Source: Bacteroidales bacterium
GTDB lineage: Bacteria; Bacteroidota; Bacteroidia; Bacteroidales; PUMT01
Reading direction: 5' to 3'
Length of the DNA stretch: 55,072 bases
Assembly (NCBI GenBank): GCA_007120695.1
Contig: SKND01000199.1
Coordinates: 1-55,072 of the forward strand
In this document: one piece after another, positions 47,548 through 55,072 of the stretch
Position numbering within the stretch: position 1 is the first letter of the stretch
Layout: every line of letters begins with the position of its first letter
Position numbers and translations under genes: made by a program
Notes under the pieces: model-generated
Database searches by the model: none
What the model was told of the DNA's origin: nothing
What the model saw: only the letters and a program-made list of their open reading frames with translations

Positions 47548-48867
47548 ATGATAACAAACAGAAGAGATTTTCTTAAGAAGTCCGGACTTGCTGTAGCTGG
47601 TGCGGGACTGATTGCTTCACCCTTCAAAATCTCCGCCTCGGTTCTTGGAGCCAATGAAAAAATTACCTGCGGACTGATGGGAGTAAAGGGTATGGGTTAT
47701 TCCAACCTCCGCGCTTTTCTGAGGCAACCTAACACCGAGTGTATTGCACTTTGCGACGTTGATCGCAATGAACTTGAGAGGAGGGTAGCCGATACTGAAA
47801 AGTTACAGGGCAAAAAACCTGTTGCCTATACCGACTTTAGAAAGATGCTGGAGAATAAGGATATCGATGTGGTTATTATTGCTACACCCGACCACTGGCA
47901 TTGTATCCCGTTTGTTTATGCAGCACAGGCCGGGAAAGACATCTATTGTGAAAAACCCCTTGCCAACACCATTGAGGAGGTGAATATCATGGTCAGGGCA
48001 ACTCAAAGGTATAATCCCGTAGTCCAGATAGGACAATGGCAAAGGAGTGATCCTCACTGGCAGGATTCAGTTAATTTTGTCCATTCGGGCAAGTTGGGCA
48101 AAATCCGGACTGTTCGCACCTGGTCATACCAGGGATGGATGACTTCCGTACCTGTTCAGCCTGACGGTCCGGTTCCCGAAGGAGTTGATTATGATTTCTG
48201 GCTCGGACCGGCACCCAAGAGGCCGTTTAATCCTAACCGGTTTCATTTTACTTTCCGCTGGTTCTGGGATTATGCAGGAGGGATGATGACTGACTGGGGT
48301 GTGCATATTATAGATTATGCACTTTTTGGCATGAATGCAAAGTCGCCCAGGTCAATAATGTCAATGGGGGGCAAGTTTGCTTATCCCGATGATGCCTGTG
48401 AAACACCAGATACACAGCAAGCCCTGTATGAATTCGACGGCTACACAATGTTGTGGGATCATGGGATAGGTATTAATGGAGGTTATTTTGGCAGGACTCA
48501 TGGAGTTGGGTTTGTAGGCAACTACGGGACCCTTGTGGTGGATCGTGGCGGCTGGGAAGTGATACCGGAATACAAGAACAATAAACCCGAAATGGAAAGA
48601 ATTGAACTGCAGCCCTCTACAGGCAGGGGACTGGATCTTCATATGGAAGATTTTGTTGCATGCATAAAGGATAGGAACAGAGTACCTGCTGCAAGCATCG
48701 ATATTGGTGCAAATACTGCACAGATTGCCATACTGGGCAATATTGCCTTTAAAACCGGACGGAGGTTATACTGGGATGGTGACGCCAGGAATTTCATTAA
48801 TGACGATGAGGCTAACTCACATCTTGTACCTGAGTACAGATCACCGTGGAAGCTACCCCAGGTATAG
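47548..48867 (+). CDS. Gfo/Idh/MocA family oxidoreductase with Tat signal
   Basis: 439 aa; Tat 'TNRRDFLKKSGLAVAGAGLIA', 'DVVIIATPDHWHCIPFVYAAQAGKDIYCEKPLANTIEEV'. Confidence 0.93.
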   Translation: MITNRRDFLKKSGLAVAGAGLIASPFKISASVLGANEKITCGLMGVKGMGYSNLRAFLRQPNTECIALCDVDRNELERRVADTEKLQGKKPVAYTDFRKMLENKDIDVVIIATPDHWHCIPFVYAAQAGKDIYCEKPLANTIEEVNIMVRATQRYNPVVQIGQWQRSDPHWQDSVNFVHSGKLGKIRTVRTWSYQGWMTSVPVQPDGPVPEGVDYDFWLGPAPKRPFNPNRFHFTFRWFWDYAGGMMTDWGVHIIDYALFGMNAKSPRSIMSMGGKFAYPDDACETPDTQQALYEFDGYTMLWDHGIGINGGYFGRTHGVGFVGNYGTLVVDRGGWEVIPEYKNNKPEMERIELQPSTGRGLDLHMEDFVACIKDRNRVPAASIDIGANTAQIAILGNIAFKTGRRLYWDGDARNFINDDEANSHLVPEYRSPWKLPQV

Positions 48868-48920
48868 TTCATCTCAATAACCTGCTAACTTTACATATAA
48901 AGGATATTTGTTTTTAATTT

Positions 48921-48952
48921 AATAACCGGGGCTTCGGCTTCGGTTATTTTAT
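48921..48952 (+). terminator. hairpin with TTCG tetraloop and T-run, probable terminator
   Basis: AATAACCGGGGC-TTCG-GCTTCGGTTATT then TTAT, about 55 bp after the 48867 stop. Confidence 0.75.
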
Positions 48953-49149
48953 CACTAACATCTGATACCGGAAAATGGCCTTGTTATTCAAATTATTTTA
49001 ATAGCCGGTGTGTGTTTTTAAAAAAATTAATTAATATTGTTTTGTGATTTTACACAATATATTGCTTATGAACAGTTTGGTGTATTACTGGTAAATATTA
49101 TTGTATATTACTGATAAAAAGGTTATTAAACTCTAATCAATCAAGAAAT

Positions 49150-50559
49150 ATGAAAACCACCCGCAGAGATTTTTTAAAACTTACCGGACTCGCCGGAGCC
49201 GGAATTGCCGGAGCAGGACTTGCCGGATGTGCTAACCAGTCGCCGACAGAAGCACCATTCAGATTATCGCATAACCAGGATTTCAATATGTCGGGGTATG
49301 CAGCGCCTAAACTTGAGACAGTGCGAATCGGATTAATTGGGATTGGTAATCGCGGAAGTGGAGCCCTCAGGCGCCATGTTAGGATTGAGGGGGTTGAAAT
49401 TACTGCCCTTGCTGATATTGATCCGGCAAAAGTTAACCGGGCCAGGGAGTTTGTAAGGGAGTACGGTCATGAACCTGTAACCTATTCAGGCGGGGAGGAT
49501 GAGTGGAAGAAACTCTGTGAAAGAGATGATGTCGACCTGGTTTATATTTGCACACCCTGGAGCCTACATGCACCAAATGCCATTTATGCTATGGAGAATG
49601 ATAAACATGCGGCCACGGAGATACCGGCAGCGCAAACAATGGATGAGTGCTGGCAGTTGGTTGAAACATCAGAAAGAACACGAAAGCATTGTATCATGCT
49701 TGAGAACGTATGTTACGACTTCTTTGAGATGATGACTCTAAACATGGCAAGGCAGGGGTTTTTTGGCGATCTGGTACATGGCGAGGGTGCATATATTCAT
49801 GACCTGATGGACCTGAACTTTTCAAAAACTGCCTATGCCGGCATGTGGCGGCTTGAGGAAAACTCCAAAAGGAATGGCAGCCTCTACCCGATGCATGGAC
49901 TTGGTCCTATTGCGCAGTTGATGGATATTAATTACGGCGACAGGATGGATTACCTTGTATCAATGTCGAGCAATGATTTTATGATGGGCAGAAGAGCAGA
50001 AGAGCTTGCTGAAGATGATGATTTCTGGCACCAGTACGTGGGAAGGGATTATCGTGGGAATATGAATACAACACTTATTCGCACCAATAAGGGACGGTCT
50101 ATGCTGGTACAGCATGATGTAACATCACCCAGACCCTATACACGTATTCATCTTATCAGCGGAACAAAGGGAATTGCCCGCAAATGGCCCGGTCCTGCAA
50201 GGATAGCCAGAAGTCACCACGGATGGGTTTCGGATGAAGAGTTCAATGAGCTGCAGGAGAAGTATACACCTGAAATAACCAGGAGAGTAGGTGAGATGGC
50301 AAGGCAGGTTGGGGGCCACGGAGGGATGGATACTTTGATGGACTGGAGAATGGTTGATTGCCTGCGTAACGGATTACCTCTTGATATGGATGTTTATGAT
50401 GCAGCTTTATGGAGTGCGGTCATTCCTCTCAGCGAATGGTCTGTAGCCAACCGGTCAGCATCTGTTGATATACCCGACTTTACTGGCGGATCATGGCAAA
50501 CCAACACACCGTTGATGGATATCAATCTTGAAAAAGGAGGTTCAACCAGGCTTATCTGA
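49150..50559 (+). CDS. Gfo/Idh/MocA family oxidoreductase, GH109-like, Tat/lipoprotein signal
   Basis: 469 aa; 'TTRRDFLKLTGLAGAGIAGAGLAGCANQ', 'IGLIGIGNRGSGALRRHVRIEGVEITALADIDP', 'VYICTPWSLHAPNAIYAMENDKHAATEIPAAQT'. Confidence 0.88.
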   Translation: MKTTRRDFLKLTGLAGAGIAGAGLAGCANQSPTEAPFRLSHNQDFNMSGYAAPKLETVRIGLIGIGNRGSGALRRHVRIEGVEITALADIDPAKVNRAREFVREYGHEPVTYSGGEDEWKKLCERDDVDLVYICTPWSLHAPNAIYAMENDKHAATEIPAAQTMDECWQLVETSERTRKHCIMLENVCYDFFEMMTLNMARQGFFGDLVHGEGAYIHDLMDLNFSKTAYAGMWRLEENSKRNGSLYPMHGLGPIAQLMDINYGDRMDYLVSMSSNDFMMGRRAEELAEDDDFWHQYVGRDYRGNMNTTLIRTNKGRSMLVQHDVTSPRPYTRIHLISGTKGIARKWPGPARIARSHHGWVSDEEFNELQEKYTPEITRRVGEMARQVGGHGGMDTLMDWRMVDCLRNGLPLDMDVYDAALWSAVIPLSEWSVANRSASVDIPDFTGGSWQTNTPLMDINLEKGGSTRLI

Positions 50560-50565
50560 TGGTGG

Positions 50566-51618
50566 TCAGAAGCACTGTTTGCCCTGATTTTTAAGACATT
50601 CCTGCGGCTCCTTCAGGCACCTGTAGCAGAGTTCGGTATCCTGTACCTTACCCTCAAGAAAGTTCTTTATGTTGTTCATGGTTGTTTCTGCTATACTGTG
50701 CATAGCCTCCCTGGTGAAGAAGCCCTGGTGCGAGGTTATTATTACATTGTTGAAGGTCAGCAGCCTGGCAAGAATATCATCGGTCATTACTCTGTTTGAC
50801 AGATCTTCAAAAAAGTATTCTGCCTCTTCTTCATAAACATCAAGTCCTGCGCTTCCTATCTTCCCGCTTTTTAATCCCCCGATAAGGTTTGATGTCCTTA
50901 TAAGCTTACCCCTTCCCGTGTTTATAATCATAACACCATCCTTCATTTTTTCGATAGTGTTTTTGTTGATCATGTATTCCGTCTCTTTGGTGAGCGGGCA
51001 ATTGAGGGAAATGATATCAGATTTTGCCAGAAGCTCGTCAAGGGGCAGATAGGTGAAACCGTGATCCCGGGCAAACACCCTGTCGGGGTAAGGATCATTT
51101 GCCAGCACTTCCATTCCGAAGCCTTTCAGTATGCGGATAAGCACTTTTCCTATTTTACCGGTTCCGATCACCCCTGCGTATTTTTTGTACATATCAAATC
51201 CCATCAGTCCACCCAGCGAGAAATTCGCATCCCTGGTCCGCCAGTACGCCCTGTGAATTTTTCGGTTAAGTGAGAGCATCAGGGCCACGGTATGTTCGGC
51301 AATTGCATTTGGCGAATATGCAGGTACCCTGACAATATGGATTTTTTCATAAGCAGCCTTGAAATCGACATTGTTATACCCGGCACAGCGCAGCGCGATT
51401 AACTTAACGCCACATTCCTGTAATTTGCTGATAACCTCCTGTGAAACAAGGTCATTCACAAAAACGCAAACAACATCAGATCCTTCGGCAAGAATTGCAT
51501 TGTCTGCAGTTATATTGAATTTGAAATATTTTATTTCATATCCGAACTCTTTGTTGAGCTCATCAAATATATCCCTGTCGTAGGGTTTTGTATCGAAGAA
51601 TGTAATCTTTGTGCTCAT
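50566..51618 (-). CDS. 2-hydroxyacid dehydrogenase (D-lactate dehydrogenase-like) with Cys-rich C-terminal tail
   Basis: 350 aa; 'YAGVIGTGKIGKVLIRILKGFGMEVLANDPYPD', 'VMIINTGRGKLI', 'ITSHQGFFTREAM'; tail ELCYRCLKEPQECLKNQGKQCF. Confidence 0.9.
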   Translation of the reverse strand: MSTKITFFDTKPYDRDIFDELNKEFGYEIKYFKFNITADNAILAEGSDVVCVFVNDLVSQEVISKLQECGVKLIALRCAGYNNVDFKAAYEKIHIVRVPAYSPNAIAEHTVALMLSLNRKIHRAYWRTRDANFSLGGLMGFDMYKKYAGVIGTGKIGKVLIRILKGFGMEVLANDPYPDRVFARDHGFTYLPLDELLAKSDIISLNCPLTKETEYMINKNTIEKMKDGVMIINTGRGKLIRTSNLIGGLKSGKIGSAGLDVYEEEAEYFFEDLSNRVMTDDILARLLTFNNVIITSHQGFFTREAMHSIAETTMNNIKNFLEGKVQDTELCYRCLKEPQECLKNQGKQCF

Positions 51619-51926
51619 ATTAAATGTTTTTATTTTTTTCGGGTTTTTCTGATGTGACTGTCATTAATAATTATGCGACTATATAGCAACTCAGCAAACA
51701 CCTCCTTCTTTATGATTAAGAAACGGGATGTGGCAATTATTTTACTATATCTGATTTTTGCTGGCGTAAGTTTAAAAAGTAAAAATACTAATTTCCCGTC
51801 AAGGTTTATTAGCTTTGTTAATTAAAGAGATACCCGGTAATGTTTATCAATTACAGGATTACCATGTGCGTTTAAATTCTTTCATCCGGCCTGAGTGTAG
51901 TTTAAACTGAAAAACTTAATATGTAA

Positions 51927-53309
51927 TTGATTATGGAAACAAAACTGTTAAGATCTGTGAATCCTGTCAATCAGCAGGTTGTCGGAGAGTATCAGCGACA
52001 CTCTGCAGCTGAAACCGGGAGGATTATATCGCTTACAGAGCGGGAGCAAACAGGCTGGATAGAAACCGGTTTCAGTGAGCGGTCGGTGTTGATGAAAAAA
52101 ACAGCAGAACTACTGCGTCGTGAAGTTGAGAAACATTCCACGCTTATCACGATGGAGATGGGTAAGCCCATAAAGCAATCCATGGCAGAGATTGAGAAGT
52201 GTGCATCGGTATGTGACTATTATGCTGAAAATGCTGAAAAATTCCTTTCCAGAGAATATATTGAAGCAGGAGGAAGTGAAAGTTTTGTTGCTTTCAGGCC
52301 GCTTGGCACAATACTGGCAGTGATGCCCTGGAACTTTCCGTTCTGGCAGGTATTCAGGTTTGCTGTCCCTGCTCTGATGGCCGGAAACGGGGTCCTCCTG
52401 AAGCACGCCTCCAATGTTACCGGTTCGGCCGTTGCCATTGAAACCCTTTTCAGGGAGTCGGGTTTCCCGTATAATCTTTTCAGGACACTTAAGATTGCAA
52501 GTAGTGAGGTGGGAAAGGTCATTGAAAACCCTGTTGTTAAGGCAGTAACACTTACAGGCAGTGTTGGCGCAGGAAGAGCAGTTGCGTCAAAAGCCGGTGC
52601 TGAACTCAAGAAAACCGTGCTTGAACTCGGCGGGAGTGACCCGTATGTGATACTCGACGATGCCGATCTAGATTCTTCTGTACCCTTGTGTGTAAGCAGC
52701 AGACTGGTAAATGGCGGACAAAGTTGTATTGCGGCCAAACGCTTCATAGTCGTAAGATCCCGTCTGAAAGAGTTTGAAAAGCTGTTCATTACCTTGATGG
52801 AGGGCAAAAAGATGGGTGACCCGATGGACAGGAACAATGATCTTGGTCCGCAGGCATCAGTTTACTTACGTGATGAACTGCATGACCAGGTAACCTCCAG
52901 TATTGATAAAGGTGCAAAATGTCTGCTTGGTGGGAAGGTGCCCGATAATGCCGGAGCCTGGTATCCACCTACTGTGCTGACAGGTATCAGGCCCGGAATG
53001 CCGGCTTATGATGAGGAGATCTTCGGTCCCGTTGCAGCGATTATCGCGGCAGAAGATGAGGCAGATGCCATAAGGATTGCCAATGATACACATTTCGGAC
53101 TGGGTGCGGCTGTATTTACAGGTAACCCGGAAAGAGGGCGGCACATTGCAGAAACACAATTGCATGCCGGCTGCTGCTTTGTCAACGACCTTGTCCGGTC
53201 AGATCCGCGTTTGCCTTTCGGCGGAATCAATTACAGCGGATATGGGAGGGAGCTTTCCTGCTTTGGAATCAGAGAGTTTGTTAATATCAAGACCGTTTTT
53301 GTGCGATAG
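51927..53309 (+). CDS. NAD(P)-dependent aldehyde dehydrogenase, succinate-semialdehyde dehydrogenase-like
   Basis: 460 aa; 'MPWNFPFWQVFRFAVPALMAGNGVLLKHA', 'LELGGSDPYVILDDADL', 'NGGQSCIAAKRFIV', 'EEIFGPVAAI'. Confidence 0.92.
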   Translation: MIMETKLLRSVNPVNQQVVGEYQRHSAAETGRIISLTEREQTGWIETGFSERSVLMKKTAELLRREVEKHSTLITMEMGKPIKQSMAEIEKCASVCDYYAENAEKFLSREYIEAGGSESFVAFRPLGTILAVMPWNFPFWQVFRFAVPALMAGNGVLLKHASNVTGSAVAIETLFRESGFPYNLFRTLKIASSEVGKVIENPVVKAVTLTGSVGAGRAVASKAGAELKKTVLELGGSDPYVILDDADLDSSVPLCVSSRLVNGGQSCIAAKRFIVVRSRLKEFEKLFITLMEGKKMGDPMDRNNDLGPQASVYLRDELHDQVTSSIDKGAKCLLGGKVPDNAGAWYPPTVLTGIRPGMPAYDEEIFGPVAAIIAAEDEADAIRIANDTHFGLGAAVFTGNPERGRHIAETQLHAGCCFVNDLVRSDPRLPFGGINYSGYGRELSCFGIREFVNIKTVFVR

Positions 53310-53520
53310 ATTTGCTGTTTTTTTGCTATTGTTATGCAATAATTATTTAACTTTATCGCTATATACAATAATTATTATGTTTTAACACTATATAAAAAAT
53401 AATTATTTAGCGGAAAGATTATCTTATTGATTGGGAGACTATTGGAAATAGTTAAAAATAATCAGAAAAATATCCATTCGCAAGAAGTAAGTATAATTAT
53501 CCACTTAAAGCCAAAAAATT

Positions 53521-54723
53521 GTGAAAAATAAACTCTTATTAACAGCGCTTTCTCTATTTATTTTCAGCGGAATCTATGCCCAGGAAAGTATTTTCAGCAA
53601 CCCTGATTTCAACCAGTGGTCGGTTGAAGGTAGTGTAGGTTTTCACCGGCCTTACAATAACTTTTCACAGGGTTACTATTCTGCTACCCCTGACTTCTTC
53701 ATGGGAGAACTTGGGGTAAGGTACATGATCAATGAATATTTCGGGATGAAACTCGGGTTAATGTATGACCGTTACACTTCAGCCGATGGCAGCCGGGGAA
53801 CTTTCAGCACAGATCAGTATGGTTTTTCTATCAGGGGAGTGGCCAACCTGGGCCGTGTTCTGAAGGTCGAGGAGTGGACCAAAACTTTTAACCTGTTGGT
53901 TCATTATGGGTTGGGCATTAGTATGATGCACTATGAAAATGTCGATTGGACTGATTGGGTGGGTAATGGAGTAGGCGGCATAACGCTTCAGGCTAAGGTG
54001 TCACCAAGAGTAACTCTTTACGGAGATATTACCGCTATGGAGAATTTTAGCCAGGATCGCGCATTTGATGGTGGGTCTGGCAGTTATGCTAATTTACCGG
54101 TTGTATACAAGGGAAGTGTTGGTGTGTCAGTTTCCCTGGGCAGAAACAGGGATATCCCGCATGCAGACTGGTATGTTAGACAAAGTTCTATTCAGGATAC
54201 ACCTGAGTATGATGCAATTGATGCCAGGATCACTGAAGTGGAGTCGGGCCTGAAAGCTAAGGATGATGAATATAAAGATCTGAGCAGCCGGGTGGATGAG
54301 CTTAGCAACAAGGTTGATGAGATGGACAAAGAGGTAAAATCCATTGCTTCAACCAGGGTAGTTGATGCAAATGATGTAATCGCCCAGTTGATCAGTGACG
54401 GTTATTTCAATATCTACTTTAATTTTGACAGTTCGCAGTACAGCAAAATTGCTGCCAGCACAATTAATATACTTAAAACCTATCTGGAAAACAATCCGGG
54501 CGTAAATGTTGACCTGTACGGTTATGCTGATGAAAGGGGGCCTGCAGGTTATAATCAGCAGCTTTCACAGAGGAGGGCTGATGCAGTTGCCAGGGCGCTT
54601 ATTAACGTTGGCATTGGTTCATCAAGAATAAATGCCGAAGGCAGAGGAGAGGACCATAGCATTGATTCTTCCTCGCCCGATGCATATCAGTTAGCCAGAA
54701 GGGTTACCTTTTCAATCAGGTAA
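53521..54723 (+). CDS. OmpA family outer membrane protein
   Basis: 400 aa (GTG start); signal peptide ending 'FSGIYAQ'; beta-barrel, coiled coil, then 'IYFNFDSSQYSKIAASTINILKTYLENNPGVNVDLYGYADERGPAGYNQQLSQRRADAVARALINVGI'. Confidence 0.92.
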   Translation: MKNKLLLTALSLFIFSGIYAQESIFSNPDFNQWSVEGSVGFHRPYNNFSQGYYSATPDFFMGELGVRYMINEYFGMKLGLMYDRYTSADGSRGTFSTDQYGFSIRGVANLGRVLKVEEWTKTFNLLVHYGLGISMMHYENVDWTDWVGNGVGGITLQAKVSPRVTLYGDITAMENFSQDRAFDGGSGSYANLPVVYKGSVGVSVSLGRNRDIPHADWYVRQSSIQDTPEYDAIDARITEVESGLKAKDDEYKDLSSRVDELSNKVDEMDKEVKSIASTRVVDANDVIAQLISDGYFNIYFNFDSSQYSKIAASTINILKTYLENNPGVNVDLYGYADERGPAGYNQQLSQRRADAVARALINVGIGSSRINAEGRGEDHSIDSSSPDAYQLARRVTFSIR

Positions 54724-54810
54724 TTATCCACCCGTTCAAATCTGTTGGATTCAAAACCGGGTATAAAGCCACCCCTCCGGTGGCGGATAGTCCTATTTTA
54801 GCGAATTTTA

Positions 54811-54855
54811 TACTGTATTAGCCAATTCCCCGGATTGGTTAATACAGTATTTTTT
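54811..54855 (+). terminator. long imperfect hairpin followed by T-run, probable terminator
   Basis: TACTGTATTAGCCAATTCC...GGATTGGTTAATACAGTATTTTTT. Confidence 0.75.
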
Positions 54856-54874
54856 GCATCCATGTTAAATCATA

Positions 54875-54898
54875 AACCGATCCTTAAACGGATCGGTT
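54875..54898. repeat. inverted repeat AACCGATCC-TTAAAC-GGATCGGTT
   Basis: Perfect 9-bp arms read directly; third hairpin in the 3' region of the OmpA gene. Confidence 0.8.
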
Positions 54899-55051
54899 AT
54901 TCTTTCAATTCTGCCTGGTAAATAACCGGCGGGTCTTTTATTACCATCGGGATAATCAGAATAGATAAAAAATAATACCTTAAACAATAGTTGTAAAACT
55001 AATATAATAGTGGTATATTTACAAATAAATAAACCACATAAAATTTAAGTT

Positions 55052-55072
55052 ATGACAACAATCAATTCAAAG
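55052..55072 (+). CDS. possible start of a CDS truncated by the window end (MTTINSK...)
   Basis: ATG after an AT-rich leader; only seven codons visible. Confidence 0.3.

Noticed and set aside
52220-52837. 205-aa minus-strand ORF
   Set aside because: Antisense to the well-supported aldehyde dehydrogenase.
1-55072. CRISPR array, prophage or classical defence island
   Set aside because: No regularly spaced repeats, cas, integrase, phage structural or restriction genes were recognised.

Overview
55 kb window of a Bacteroidota-type chromosome. The calls rest on TonB/SusC-like receptors, AgcS, PanK-II, Gfo/Idh/MocA and SPASM families and on TAnnTTTG promoter-like motifs. Gene order is mostly ordinary: outer-membrane, sugar and redox metabolism. 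I saw no rRNA, tRNA, CRISPR array, prophage or intact IS element. Two loci stand out as candidate uncharacterised systems. (1) A five-gene minus-strand operon (10993-16841) encodes a KamA-type lysine 2,3-aminomutase-like radical SAM enzyme, a GNAT+HDAC fusion, two Ddl-like ATP-grasp ligases and a stand-alone GNAT. It ends directly against what reads as a truncated sensor histidine kinase gene, which suggests it was inserted there. (2) A probable RiPP locus (29423-32342) has an unannotated 31-aa Cys-containing peptide ORF (MKSLTVKKKEEIKEQAQCCAKKSKIVAGCHD), a radical SAM/SPASM maturase and a thioredoxin/thioredoxin-reductase fusion. Other notable items are a plant-glucuronokinase-like GHMP kinase next to GalU, decayed genes at 3.1-4.2 kb (toxin-antitoxin-like fragments and an amidohydrolase with an apparent internal deletion), a 1411-aa membrane protein and a 1214-aa SpoIIE-phosphatase sensor that each carry 42-bp in-frame repeats, and several small repeat proteins. 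All calls come from reading the sequence and recalling family motifs; no searches were run.
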